DNA from: Rachycentron canadum
Taxonomy: Eukaryota; Chordata; Actinopteri; Carangiformes; Rachycentridae
Assembly: GCA_038496675.1 (NCBI GenBank)
Contig: CM076653.1
Coordinates: 25,105,578 to 25,169,577 of the forward strand
Direction: 5' to 3'
DNA: 64,000 nucleotides
This document shows positions 12,292 to 26,975 of the stretch, piece by piece (within the stretch, counting starts at the first letter, position 1; each line of letters starts with the position of its first letter). The notes below the pieces were generated by a model. The model searched no databases. It was not told the DNA's origin and saw only the letters and a program-made list of their open reading frames with translations. The position numbers were made by a program, and so were the translations under genes.

Positions 12292-14350
12292 TACACAGCG
12301 GTAAATCAAAGAGCAGGGTGCCTTTTCAATCACAGGCAAAGTCTCTGTACATAAATAACAGCTAACATCTTGCTTGTGGCAGTTTGAGCTCACTATAAAC
12401 AGAGGGACTTGCCAGTTATCATGCAGAGAGAAAAGTCTGTTCGAGAAGGAGACAGAAATTTTCACAAATGTAAATTTATGTACACCCATTTGACACTTTC
12501 CATTCTTGATTGGTTTGTATTTTGCCTCCTTCGCCTTCCTACCCATTATCAAAAATGATTAGCATTATTTTCAGGCCCAGTTTGTCAGGGAAGAAGACTG
12601 CTGGGTGGAACAGGGCCTTGAAAGCACCACTAACCCTGACTAGTGCCAGCCCTGCCACAGATAGACAGCAAGTAATCCCTGTCCCCTGTTGACAACAAAG
12701 ACTCGCTGTAGCCATTCACCTGAGACCTGAGCCCATCACAGGCCTGCGTGAGGTACAGTAATAACAACTTGGCTCACTGCACATTGAAAGAGGGAGCTTT
12801 CTCTAGTGCCAATTAGTGTTGAAGAACTTCTTCTTTCTTTTCTTGACTGTACTTTTACTGATAGATATCAAAATTACATCACTAGAGAAATTACTGCAGA
12901 ACTTAACATCAATTTAGTCATGCCTGTGAGTATAAACAAAAAAAAAAAAAGCGACATTTAGAGCATTATTTGTTATGTTTGTGTCTGCAGTAAAGTTGTT
13001 TTTCTGTTCTACTTTGAACGTGAGGCATTTATGCAGACCATCTTGTAAGCAATATCTCTCCGCTTAAGAAGACAACAGTCTGCCAATTTGGCCATTAATG
13101 GACCCGTAAGTTATGAAAATGGATCCAAAAAATTTACTTACAAACAGTTCTAATAAATCTGGATGCTTATGGTTTTAAAATATGTTCTGACAATGAAATT
13201 TCTGGATTTTTGCCAGTCCTGTGAAAGAGGAAGGACTGGTTCTTCTACAAGAAACAATTCAAGCACAAGTTACTGGAGGCTTGGTGTTTTATATTTACAA
13301 ACTTATTTAGCTTTGAGAGGCTTTGCTGCTTTCCATTTCAAGTGTCTGAGAGAGTGAAGAATCTCGGACTGGACCAGTAATTAGAGTCAATGCCAGGCAG
13401 CATAATGATTCGTATGTGCAGTGACACAGCTATCTACTGCTAATGGGAACTGAACAAAAATAATTAATGGGCAACAATTCTAAAACAATTATTTGCATAC
13501 TAAATCAAGCTACTACGTGTCAAAAGGGGCCGAGATTCTCTCTAAATGTTGGAATCTTTTATGTATCACCATTTGCATATTTCCTCGCTTCCCATAAAAC
13601 TGATTCACAGTTTGCATTGAGTCAGTTATCATTTCATTGCCTCAAACTGGGTCATCATATCTCCAGGCACAATTACAGCCAAAACCTCAGCAAGACAAAT
13701 TTGCTGTCAGTCTCCATGCCACTTTTATGTATAAACAGCGTGCTGTCAGCGGGGCAGGCAGAGATAAAAAAATGAGAGCGGGCGGAGAGGAAGACTTGTG
13801 GATCATGCAGCAGGCCTAACAGGTCGATAGGAGACAAACGTATGTCTAATAACCCAATAATGAACCCAGAGTGGTCCCTCTTGTGAGGGCTAGAACCTGC
13901 TTCTAACAAATGTGTTATTGACTTCACACAAGCAGCCAGTCACAGAAATACACTCTGTCTCTGAGAGGGAGGAAGAGCGTGAGAGATGACTGCTGAGAGA
14001 TGAGAGACTGCTGCAGCGGGTCAAAGTATCGATCACAGAATCCTTTTCATACCAACCAGCTAATGATGAGCGGGACCTAATTGACACAGAACAGTGTGAC
14101 GGCATTGGAGGAATCATTAGAACAATTCAACCTACATACTGTATGGACATGCTCTAGCGATTTGTTTGAAGGAAGCTCCTAATCACCGAAAATACAATTA
14201 GAGACACTCCATGTTTTACAAAATGGAAAATCAATTGTTGTAACAGGCTCTTCAAGACACTTTTTTTTTATCCTGTTGTGTTTACTGAATATGGGGTGTT
14301 GTACCTTTTGAACAACCAATACACAAAATAAAGGCTTCAGCAAATGGATT

Positions 14351-14525
14351 TTCTCATTCTGATTAATTAATGTCTGTTGCAATTTCTCAAATATCTTGTT
14401 TTGTCCAGCCAACAGTCCAAAGACATTCAATTTACTATAATGTCACAGAGGAAATGGAAAATTCTATTTTATTTGAGAAGCTGGAACCAGTAAATGTTAT
14501 TTCAATTTTCTGTTGATGGACACAT
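14351..14525 (+). repeat. Dispersed teleost repeat, copy 1 (partial)
   Basis: It contains the family words TTGTTTTGTCCAGCCAACAG, ACATTCAATTTACTATAATG, ATTTGAGAAGCTGGAACCAG and ATTTTCTGTTGATGGAC, in that order. The same words recur, in order, in the copies at 18,062, 37,277 and 61,828. I recognise this as a very common non-coding fish repeat, probably a non-autonomous DNA element, but cannot name the family. Confidence 0.7.
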
Positions 14526-17500
14526 CTTGTATCCCTAAAAAAGTGAATGATTAGTGGGTTTGTAGCGTATACAAATCACTTACAGATAATGAAGACAAAA
14601 TGGAAAAACTGGCTCACACTAGATTATTAATGTGTTGTCTCCAAACAGAATTGTAAAGTGCACTATCCTGTGCAAGGCTTCCTAGAGGGTTATCATGAAC
14701 CACCAACAATAAGTCATGACCACATTAAAGCCATTTCATCAGTGGTTATTCATCAAAGTGATTCAGTAATATTAACTACCCTATACAGTTGCATGCTGTG
14801 CATTATGGATATGACTTATGGAGCTCTGAGGCTGAATTACAGTCACATGCCAAAGTCCAATGAGTCAGAGTGCAATGAGCCCGGCTGTACTTCAGCTGAG
14901 TGCGAGTGTGTGTGCTTGTGTGTGTTTGTGTGAGTTTCTAACTATACATAATGCTGTGTAGGGCTAATTAAGTAGGAAAAGTACAGCTTGTCATTCATCA
15001 TTGTCACTAATTTCTTCCCTCAAAAATGTTTCCTGCTACGTTGGTTCAACATCACTGCTTTAAATCTGTACTCTTCACAGAAAGAAATAAATAACTGCCA
15101 TGTCTGCATAGACTGGATAATGAGATTAATTTAATGCCGCTTGGTAAACACTCTTGGCCTTGTGTTTATTTTATTCAAATTTTATTAGCTGGTAAAAGAG
15201 TGACAAGCAGCACAGAGTCCATTAGGCTTATGGACAACTAAACGCTGAAGCTAACGAGGGTTAGCAGCAGTTTCAGTTAAAGTTAAGCTGCACTAATAAG
15301 CACACATAGAGTTGATGTAGCAAACTTGTTAGCAAACAGTTCCTTATTTACACATCCAGCAGATGCAGAGCAACATTATCTTCCATTTGAAGTCGTGTTT
15401 ATTGCCAACTGGTGAGTGGAAGTCCAATGCTCACTGTCCTTTTAACTCTGTTTTCGGTCTCCATCAAATCCTGAGAGAATATCTGTTTCTTTAGCTGCTA
15501 AATGTTCAGCAGCTAGTTGCTAACGTTATCTGTCTGCCACTACCATCTTTTAACTCTGAGTTTTACTGCACAAAACTTTTCTGTCACTGTCAGAGTCATT
15601 GTCAGCCAAACCAGATGGCTGCTTTCAGTGAAAAAGCTGTAGAAACTGACAGTACACCTACAAAGTACCAAATGGCAGATGCGCTTATTTGGCAATTAGC
15701 TAAATAGCCAGATATTTTCCTCAGGAGATCAAAAACAAAGCTAAAAGGAAAGTAAATATTGGACTTAGAAAGCAAGGCTATAAGTGAGGCTGATGTTGTT
15801 CTATGTGTAAATCATTGTTTGCTGAGGCAGTCATCGCATCAACTCTATATGACAATGTTGTGTTCGAACTGTGTTGCCCAAAACTGACTAAAAAAATTAA
15901 TGAAGGCAGGTTTAGCATTGCAACACAAAAGCTACTGCTCCAATTTCAATGTGCCACAATTCATAAACACACAAGCAACATGCAGTTTAAGACTTGTGAA
16001 AACAAGTGTGTGTGTTGTGTGGATTGTGCCAGTCCAGTGACGCTCTCCATGCATGAGTGTGTTAATGTGCGTGCGTGTATGTGTGAATTAACATTCATTA
16101 CGCTAAGCAAAGCATGCAGCTCCCTTGATACATAGACCACACTCTTGATCGTTCTGGAAATTTGCATTTGTGTGTATATTATAGATGAGAAGATCCACAC
16201 TGCCATTGCACTGGAATGCATTATCTGTATATTTGTGTTTGGCTTTTGTGTTTGCATACAGTACATATACAGAGATATAAGCTTGCTTCCATGCTGCGTG
16301 GGTTGTGCGGGAGTGAGGTGTGTGATAAATGTCCTATTCGGTGCTGACGGAGCAGGTCCTGGAAAGCTATACTGTCCCCAGGGGCGGGAGGCTAATCACA
16401 GTGGGGTCTCTGGAGCACCTCTCCCTCTGAATGACAAACAACTATAACCCAAACACACACACATGCTCATAATACTGATTTCATTTATACTGTCCCAAAT
16501 GTTAATGATGAAGTTAAGCCATATGAGATTTGTCTGTAAAGCCCTTAAACAAACAATCTTATCATACCCTATATGAGGGGGCAGGAACAAACTGTTAAAA
16601 CAATAAAATGCGTGTCTGATTAATCATTGAAATATATTCACACAAGGATTCAAAAGCATTTGAATTGTTGTTTTTAGCTATCATTACCTGGAATTTAATT
16701 ACCCTCAACCACCAGAGTAATGAATGTATATGGAAGCTTTAACTAGTTAAACTGTGAGGCATTTTGAGTGTTTTCCACACTTCTCCCCCTGACAATATTT
16801 GCATGTGTGATCAGAGCTGATACTCTGTGTAGACACCATTCTGTTTAACAAAACATTAATTATGTAAACCCAACAAAAGCAAAGCTGGTTCCCCTGGCCT
16901 CTATCATCTCTCTCTCTCTTTCTCTCTCTCTCTAGTTTCCTTTCTCTAAATCCATCCCTCCATCCTGCAAATAACAAACACACACACACACCAAGTGCAG
17001 TGAAGCAGAACGCATCTGGCTACGCAGCCCGTCAATCTCACACTGCCGTGTGGCCTTCCTGCGGGATGACACTGGCCCTGCCTGGTCTTGCTGCTGGTGT
17101 TGATTTGAGGCTGCACACAGGACAGTGTGAGATCTCACTGAGCTGCTGCTGGAAATATACAAGGAGAGGAAGTGACAGAGAATGAGATGGTGAGGGAGAG
17201 ACAGCGGTAAACTGTTAAGGTAAACTGTGGGAGAGGCAGAGTGAGACTAGAGAGGGAAGCCTGTGCCTGCTAAGCATCTCTTTTTCAGCTCCAGCAGCAC
17301 TAAACACATGCATAAAAAAGGCTCAGGTGGTGGTTATTGCTGTGAGACTCCTGAAAACTCATCTGAAGTGTTGCACTGTTTTGCTGTGAAAAATGAAACA
17401 TTTTCAACTCCTAGCGCTGCGTGCAGTGGGCGCTAAAGACATGCAAACTTCCCACTTCTGCCAAGAACATGCCACTGCACATCTGAAAATAATGCGGAGA

Positions 17501-18061
17501 AAGGAGGCGGCTGTGTAAATAGAGGCACCCCTGTGAACATGTAGGCCAGGGGTTTGTGGGGGGTGGAATGGTATCAAATGAATGGATCAGGTCAATCGAG
17601 ATGTGAATGGAGCACCGTGTGAAAAGAAAGCCAAAGCCTGACGAGTCACATAGCATTACCACCTCTTTTAACCCTCAATGCTCATCCCTTCTCCAGGTAA
17701 AAATGACTTTTGCTGAGCATGCAGAAGCATTAAAAGAAGATAAGAGACTGAGCGGCGAATACACAGTGCAACTGGGAAACCTCTGGCAGATGCTAAAGGA
17801 GCACTCCGCAATATTTTCATACTAATCCTGTTCCTTCAGGCACAAAATGAACACACCGCTCTGCTAGAGCACAAATGACATGTGCGACACCACGAGATAA
17901 CGGCCTTCTTTGTAACCACAATGTGAAGCACAATGTGTGTGTAAAAGACAGAGAAAAGGCAGAAAAATTTGTTCTCATGTAGGTGTCTTTCACCCATTCC
18001 AATGATCATTTAATCACATAAGCCCCTTTTTACAAGCAAAAATGTTAAATATTTGCTTGTG

Positions 18062-18318
18062 CAGCTTCTCAAATTAGAGATTTTGGTTAATTTCAATTTC
18101 CAACGTTAATATAATTTGAATATTTTGGGGTTTTGGGCTATTGCTAGGATAAAACAAGACATTAGATAATATTATCTTTAACTCTCGGACAATTTTCACC
18201 AGTATACAGAAGCATTTCTGTTTTCTAATCTTTTGCAAAACAATAATTAATCAATCAATCAGGAAAACAGCATGCAGATTTATCAATAATGAAAATAACT
18301 CCTAGTTGTGGTACAGCT
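18062..18318 (-). repeat. Dispersed teleost repeat, copy 2
   Basis: This is the reverse-complement orientation of the repeat family. It runs from CAGCTTCTCAAATTAGAG through GGTTTTGGGCTATTGC and AAAACAAGACATTAGA to CAATAATGAAAATAACTCC and ends near a degraded GTTGTGGTACAGCT. It spans most of the element except one end. A short tail fragment of the same type may lie at 18,830-18,865. Confidence 0.7.
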
Positions 18319-21300
18319 ACATATATCCCATAGCAGTGGATAATATGGGTAAAATTGTATGCACACATAGTCCTTTTTTAATTGCAATAGTATGTTCATA
18401 ATACGTTTTGTATTTATATAATATATTTATATTTTTTAATTTCTAGTAATTCAAACGTTAAACCAGGCGATAATAATGAGAAGAAATGCTTGCTTTGGGC
18501 TAATTCATTCATTCAAGTCCTTGGCTTTTTCATTTTCATAACAGGATCATCAATTATCAGGTGCTTTTCATCAAGTTTTAGGATATATTTGCATTTTGTG
18601 TTGCTTTACACTTGTTTTCTTGAGTTTGCATTGTATCTTTTTTAAAGATTGATGCCATACTTGTCCTTGTAAACACACTGTAAGCATTTAAAACCTATTA
18701 TTTCACTCTATGGGACTATGGAACACAATATTCAAATGCTTTATTAATGCTGCTTGATGAATTACTTAAATGAATGAATAATGAATGAATAAATTAATCT
18801 ATTATTAATACTGTAAACTACTTTTCTGTCCAGCAACTAATCAATTCATCAACTACAGAATAGTCTCAAATCAATATACTTCTTCACACTGGGGCCTGAA
18901 GTCATCTGTAAATTGAACACTGATAAAAAACAGTCCTGCTCTTGGATTGGTATGAAATGGTCTAATATAACCAGAGATGATAAAGAGATACTGTGGCTCC
19001 CTATATCTGAATCAGCCCCATTATCTCATACAGAATCTCTATCACAGATGAAGTCCATGGTCCAATAACATGATAAGCCAAAAGGCCATTTGTCCAACCA
19101 GCTGTAGAAACTTTGTGCATTACTGCCCTGTCCTGCTAATATGAACCTATTTGCAAGCAGAAGAAAAAGCCAGTTCTGATCACGTGGCCATTCCTCGCTG
19201 GATTTCCTGTGGGATAGCAGTTATTTTTCATGATGTGGATGATTTTATCAAGGGCCATGGAGAGAGGGCAGTATTTCTCCACACAGGCAGCCAATCCCCA
19301 GCTCTGAAAAGATGGCAGGGAAAGCAGAACCTGTGACAGGAAGCTTTCCACCCTACATACTGCTAGAGGCCAAAACAATGTGAATGTAGTGGCTGCTGAG
19401 ATAATCACATAGCACGGTGTGTCATTAGCTTTCATGTTGATATAACCACTAATGATCTATCTGAGTGACTGCTTTTGTCTAGGTTTGCTGGTGCCTGGTG
19501 GCTTTACTGTAAACCCATGCCACACACAGTGCCACGATAATGGAGATGACTGGAGGAGTCCAAGCTGTAATTTCCCTCAAATTATAAACTGCACTTGTAA
19601 ACATATATGTGTCCCTGTGCTCATTTACCCTGCAGCTTCAAAATCTGTTATCTTTGCCGAGCAGTGACAGAGGAAAGAAAAATTACCCCCAAAACACTCT
19701 TCCAGCAATCATTTCCAGGACAACTTCATTTTCACGAGGGTCGTGTTTTGTCTCTTTAAAGCCAGAGGTTGCAGTCAGCTCAGTTTTCCTCGTTTCCTGA
19801 AAACATTTTATCGAAGCGGCACCTCTGCTGGATCCCTCTGAATCTGGCGTGTCAGCTTGAGACTGACAACAACAGGGCGGCTGTCGGCAGGACATGTGAG
19901 ATGATGCGTTTTCTTTTTCTCGTGCCTTCCTCTCATCTCCATGTGTCTGCATTTCTCCAGCTTCACCCTTCACCCACCGTCCCCCGCCGCCCCCCACCCC
20001 ATCCCTCCTCCCGCCTTACACTTCTTCACCTTGACCAGGATACATGACTAGGGAGCTGACAAGCCCGAACGTGTGCGGGTCAGAAAAAAATAGCCTCACT
20101 GGGAGTCTGACAGAGGGCTTAGGAATACGTTTTCGTCTGCACTGGCAGTAAAGCCTCGCTTATGAATGTCATATTATAGCAATGTGTGCGTGGAGAATAC
20201 AGAACATACACACATTCACAGACTGAGGAAGAAGAGAGAAAATGCTCTGTATCAACAGGTGAGTGCCGACAAAAAGCTATTACAATGCATTACAGGATAA
20301 GAGACAAGACTACTCATGAAAGTGGCCTTCACGACAACTCCCTCAAGAGATTTAAAGTGTTTAATCTGAAGCACAGTTTCATGTGTAAGGCTTAGACAGT
20401 TCTAATCTAAGAGGCCCAAGGAAACAAAATTCCTCTATTTTCTGGTCAATAAAGTCTTAGAGAATGGAAGGAGTGGGATGGCAAAAATGACCGTGAAAAT
20501 ATGGCAACTGATTAATTCAGCAAACTGCTTCCTGTGAATGATACTAACTTATCTTGCTAATTTTATTGCTCAAGGTGCACCCCAGGGGCACACAGAGCAC
20601 TCGCATATCTGTAAACCCATGTCTACCTATTCACCCAATGTGGAGAGTGAAGTCAAGAGGTGCTATGGATCAATTCAGGTTAAAAGAGGTTAATGTTGTT
20701 TGCCCTCTGAGTAATGAAAGGGCAAGTGTGTGAGTATGCATGACTGCAAATGTTTGTGCATATTACACATATGAAATAGGTTGATGAGTATTGTAGATAC
20801 AGTCTAAGTGAAAAAAAATGATTTATGCTGTGTGGTAGTGAGGCAGAGATGTTAAAACAATAGGGCACGGGTGAAACAAAAGGTAAGAGAAGCATCTTTG
20901 TGTGTGCGTGAGATTGAACATGTACAAGCATGAATTAAAGCAAAAGTGTGACTTCCATCAAGGAAATTATAGAAAGGAGTTTCTAGACCGGTACATGCTC
21001 ATTATCCCAAGATGAGTCTCTTCGAAAATTACAGAGCAGCCAGATGTTCTAGGTGTATGCATTGACCCTCCTCTTCTCCCTCCCTTAACTGCACACACTC
21101 ACACACACACAAGCACATGCATACATAACTAACAAAAAAAGAAAAAAGATGTGCAGATTTTAGTTCCAGGTGTGACATTTGTACTCCGCACCACTGTCGC
21201 CATCAAGACTTAGTTAGTATAATCGAGTTAATCTGTACAGCGGGAACTGGCTAATGAAGTTACCATCTCCCATCGCCCCAGGCCTGGAAATTATGTCTCT

Positions 21301-21405
21301 GTCAGGGGCCTTTTAACCTCCGCATGCATGCATGTTTCCCCCCCACAGCCTCCGGAAATACACACCTTCACACACCAAGTTAATGAGTGCCTGGGGAGGG
21401 ACGCA

Positions 21406-21446
21406 GACACACACACACACACACACACACATACACATACACACTC
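21406..21446. repeat. (CA)n microsatellite
   Basis: A CA-dinucleotide run of about 16 units is followed by interrupted ACAT/ACAC words. Confidence 0.9.
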
Positions 21447-24400
21447 AAAGACAGGTCTGCTTTGAGCTCATGCTCTCCCTGCCTAGAATACTGAACCCTT
21501 CCCAGAAACACTGAGCATACTGTAGATCCCTGAGACGCCCCAAGGCTGAGAGGACAAGGACAAAGATGAGGAGAAGGCACAGAGAATGGTGATACATGCA
21601 GGAGGGACGGAAGGAGCAAGGAAAACTGATAACAGAAAAGCTCCTTGACCCAGGGACAGATGTGACATGTCTTTCATAAAGCTCAGTGAAAATCTTACTT
21701 CATGTTCAGTCTATAACACAAATCACAGCCCAGCTCAACATGGGGAATTGTTAAAGTATGTCACGGCTAGTTTCAAAAATGACAGTTTTGGATGTTTCAT
21801 ATGCGAGACATCATATGAAAGTCCTTAAGCTGCATTATGAAGAAAGAAAAAAAATTGGCTTAGTCAATTAGGGTCTTAAGTTGATCCACAGGATCAGAGT
21901 CGAAACCAATGAAGGCATTTAGGATCAAGACATGCCAAAAAAACATGTACTGTGCATCAGAATGACTAAACATGACTGAAGAAAAAGAGCAGCGGACAAC
22001 AGGTGTGAGGAAGCAGATGCTTTCTGCATTTGTCTTCCTCAACACTTTCTGCAGCTGTTTCACAATAAAAGCCCTACAAAAAACAAACAGATGGTGACTG
22101 ATAATTTTAAAGTAACTGCAACAAGTGTTGAGTTGCACTTGCTAAAATTAGCTTGATGATTGGGCTAAAGTTTCATTTGGACAGTGTTATTAGGTATTAG
22201 CCATGGCCTACCTTTAGTACCAGCTTTATCTTCATGCTTCAAGCCATTGAACACAACACTAAATTATAAACTTGAGTAAAATATCTTCTACTGGGCCCTA
22301 GCGCCAGACAAAATTGGGAGAAATGGGAGAATTTTACCATTACAAGGACACAGAATTAGTTATTACCAGTTCCTGATTGCAATGTACCTATGGATGTATA
22401 AAAAACTATCACTGGATCACTCTGACACTGAAGAAAGCTTAAAAACCTGCATATACTCAGGCAAGTTCTGGAGGTACAAGGGGCTTGGGAAGTCTAAGTC
22501 AGTATGGTCCTTTAAAGGAACACAATGTTGTACACAAATTGCAGCAATATGGGGTACATCTTTTAAAATACCTTACTGGCCTCCATGAGATGTGTCACAG
22601 CCAGAGCTGCAGCTTCAACTGCTGACCTTGTTGGTAAGCCGGTAGGCCAAACTACAACAACCAACGTCCTCTTGTTTGGGCACGCACCTGTCCCCTTCAC
22701 CTCGCACAGTACCTTTGCCTCTCACACCCCAGTAGTGAGATGCACCCTAAAGTGGGAAAACCTCTAGGATACACACATTTCAGTGACTTTTAACAGTAAG
22801 GTACTCAGTTTAAGGATTTCTAAATTGTAAATAATGGCCATATTACTTTTTATTCATTTACTAATGCTATATTATATATATATCTTTCAGAAACTATAAC
22901 TTTTGGGATGCCAGGCTGTGAAAAAATTCTCTTTTTTTATCCTCCTCCAGCAATATATGTTCTTTATCTTTTTAGCTCTTTAATTCATCAGGAAAATATC
23001 TGTAATCAACCGTTTGATGTCTGACCTTTTGTAACAGTGATGGTGGACCCCAATCCATCTATGTACAACTTCTTAAAATGCCTTACTAAGCTCTCTAACT
23101 GCAGAAAACTAGCCAAATGGGTTTCTCACACATGCCAACCACAAATACATTTGTATTAATGGTTTATAACTGATGTTCAAAGCGTAAGGAAATGGTTAAT
23201 TAATCATCAATAAGCTTATAAATACTAGAATAGATAAGAGTGACTTAACATTAAGTGGTGGTGGGATTTCTAAGCCTATTCAATTCAGTAATTGAGAAAG
23301 AGCACACAATACTTTCACTACTTTTTTATTCTCAATAAAACCTCCACTTAACTTCACCTTTCACCCACAGTTCTCCCATTATTAATTTAAACCACAACGC
23401 ATCAACCACAGGTCCAGGAGACAGACACTTATTGTAATTTGAGAAAAATCTTTCTTCCCAATCTCAGTGGAAAAAGACACATGCAGACCAATCTTAAATC
23501 CTTCAGCAGGAGTTTGCGGTGCCACAGAGACTCACTGCTGGGATAAATCCTCCATTCCATGGCCTCAGCACTGAATGAGCCCGTTCCCCCAGGGGCACAT
23601 GTGTCTAACCAAGCCAACATCCACCCAGTGAAGTAAGGAACCCTCCTCTGAGAGGCAGAACCTAGTTAATTCATCTGCTATAATGACAGTCTGAACCACC
23701 ATTACATCATCCCAAACCACCACTGAATCGCAATCAAAAAGTTGTCTCCCGCTTTCACGGACATATAGGGGCTCACAGAATCAGACACTCGCTCCTTATC
23801 CTGTCTCAGAAAGAGGAATTAAGAAGTCAAGTTGTGTGGGAGGAGTCGTCCTCCTTTGCTTTTGCAGCCAGGGGTGAATAAAGCCAAGTTAGCCAGACAA
23901 ACACATTCCTGTCTGCCTCTTGTTCTGGCAGCTCTACCTCAGACGTGACTGAGTTAGCCCTCCATGCTGCGCAGTCCCTCTGATGGGATTAGCTCTTAAA
24001 GACTGTGGAAAACAATTCCCTGCTCTCTCTCAGTAAGGTCAAAACAAAGCATTGCTGTGTCACGTCATGCACTGATAATTCTGCCAACTATCCACCCGCA
24101 GGGACATTTTCTAATCCACAAGGAGCTGATACCAGGGAGGTTTGTTGTAAATAAGAGTAATGCGACAAGTTAGGTGGGCCATTTGATCTAACCTTTCTGT
24201 GCTTGGACAGACCCTCTCCCTACATTGTTATTATTCACACTGGCCTAGTTCCATATCCTTTCTAAAGGGCAACAAATGGCTTCACTTATGGAGGTGCTGC
24301 AGAGGCTTCAAGCATCAGATTACCTATGCATGTGGATAACAATAAAAGGCTGGACTGACGAGAAAGCAACTGTTTTAACACTCCTTGTTTCACATCCCAA

Positions 24401-26884
24401 AGACAGGCTATCCTTTTCAGCAACCATGTTTCCTAAAGTAGAGGAGGACAAGGACCCAAGAGTATCAAGCTTTTAGTTCCGCCTTGCAGCTCGTTCGCTC
24501 AGTTAATGAGAACATTAATTACATTCCACAGAAATATCTCAAAAACAGCAAGCGCGTGTGTGCATTCACAAGAGAGATGAACAATCACGCATGTTTCGTT
24601 TCAAAGGTGCTGGTGTAAGGCAAATACATCTGAACACTGCTAAAATACCTCAGGGAGGTGTACAGCAAAATATTACCATTTTCTAATTAGGTTGAGACAA
24701 ATTAGAAAAAGTTTGGATGCGTGAGTAAGGGAGATAAAGCAGGAAGGTGGAGTGCTGCACACTGTGGGTAAACAAAGCTATCTGGAGGAAAGCCTATTAG
24801 TGCAGAGTGAGGGATCTCAGCATCAACAGGGTTCTATTGTCAGTTGTCTTATTGTCACATGATACCACTGCTAAGCAGAGTAATACCCATATTAACCACC
24901 ATTCTCCTAATGCCTTTTCTCCCGTCCCCTGTGATCAGCCTACTTGCAGCCATAATCCCAGTCTAAGATGATTCTTAATTACCCTGGCTGTCCGGAACAG
25001 ACAAAGGCCAGGGCCGACCTGCTCCGAGGTCTCTGACACACTGTGTACTCCAGCTACTCCCTAAACACAGAGTGGCTCTGAGGCCTGTGTCTACACCAAA
25101 GCCTGGCAATTTGATCTTTGCAGTGCCATGTGTTTATCATCAGAAGAACATGCTCTAAGCGCAGGATGCAATTTTATTATTATAACAATTTCAATTTGGA
25201 GGAATAAAGCAAACAAAAGCTTCACAATAATCCAAATGGCTGTGGTTTGTGGAAGTTCAAAATGGCCAAAGGAGTTCAGCAAATATTTACACATAATCAA
25301 TGGAAACAATCACCAATCTGGCCCTTACACATATACAAAACACACACACAGGCTCTTGGCAGCCTGCATACAAACAGCCATTCAAACACCCACACAAATA
25401 CATGCACAGAGAAGGTCTAAGCAATAATTGTAATCTTCTATTTGTGGTTTTGAATTAAGCTCTTTGTTAATGACACCCTGTGGGTTCCCTGGACATTCTT
25501 GCATATTTTTGCTTTGTGCTAATGTGAAACATGCAAACGGTGCACTGCCTCCAGCCACAGCAGATCCACACCATTTGGAAATGGCATGAAAGCGTTCCAT
25601 CGACATTAGCCTTTGTCTAAAAGTTTGCCATTCACATCAAAAATGGCAAAAATAAAAGAGAAATCCCCTAAACTGGGTATGTGCATCCCCCTTGAGCTAA
25701 CAGATTTACAATAGATCCCTTCACAATGGTGATATCAGCATTTTAGAAAAGCTCCCTGTTCCCCAGTTCACATTTTAGGAGTCATCCATGGAAAGTGTTT
25801 TCAAAAGGGTCAATCCTTTTGAACTGGGGCAGTTTACCATGGATCGCTGGCCAAAAAATGATGCATTTTCAAATCTACCCGCATTAGTGTGAACATGTCA
25901 AGTGTGTTACATTTACACAGCCAAAAAAAAAAAAAAATCACAAATTAGCCTCAAACAGCTTCACAATGTGTACAAGATATGCAATCTGAGATGCTCATTT
26001 CAGATAGGGAAAAACTTCCAAAAGAAAACACAGGCATTCAACAAGCAAAAAAAAGTAAAAGAAAGAAAGAAAAAAAAACCCCAGGAGTACCTCCCCTAGG
26101 ACAGATGCAATATGTTGTGTGTGCAGAACGCCGTGAGCCGGTGGGTCGAGTCGGGCAGCCAGCACAGGAACAAACAAAGGTCTTTCTAACTGTTTGCAGA
26201 CCTGTCTCTCAGGAACGCCACACAACGGAGTAATCGCCTGCCCAGGACGGTCCAGGAGGACCCAGATAGGCCCTGGAGGGAAATGGAGGGTGGCCTGAGG
26301 GAAGGTTTGTTAAGGCTACTGCACCTGGCATTCGCCTCTGTGTTTGTATAAACAGACCTAAACATCAAAGTACATGTGCAGGCATTATGAGGAACAGTAT
26401 TTTACCTGTTTCTGAGCAACATAATAATAGCACAGTGATCTGAGGATAGAGGGCACATATTTTCTTGGTCAGGTCCCATCTCTTTTCATTAGTGTCCCGG
26501 CAGAACTGACTCACACACTAAATACACTGGGCAGCAAATAGAGATTCATCTCTTTGCCCTGAGGTAATCATACCTTGTCAAAGGAAAAGAATAAATAACT
26601 TTAACCCCTCTTATGGAGCATGTTCAAGGTGGAAATGCTGTGCCTTTGGGAGGGTGGTGTTGGGGGCGAGGGGTTCTGGCAATACGCTGGCAGCAGCAGA
26701 GGTGGTCACACAGCAGACAGCCAACACTGTGTTACACTTCACACCTCTGATTCCACAACACCGTCATGCTATCTAAATTCACACAGCGTGCCAGCATTAT
26801 GCCAGCTTTGTTTGGTTCAGTGTAAACAGGCAAAGGTGGCATAATGAGGGTCTTCTTCATGGTAATACAGTGAATGCTGTGTTA

Positions 26885-26975
26885 AATAAGATGCTGTTTT
26901 CAATCAGTCAGCTGTTAAAGCACTTTGTGTTACACTGCGATACAAATAAAGACTGACTGATTGATTGATTGATAA
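26885..26975 (+). mobile_element. Retroelement 3' tail with (GATT)n end
   Basis: The words AAAGCACTTTGTGTTACACT and ACAAATAAAGACTGACTG are followed by four GATT units. This is the usual 3' end of short fish retroposons (SINE or LINE tails: AGCACTTTGT...AAATAAAG plus a simple repeat). Only the tail is recognisable, so the family and 5' boundary are not defined. Confidence 0.55.
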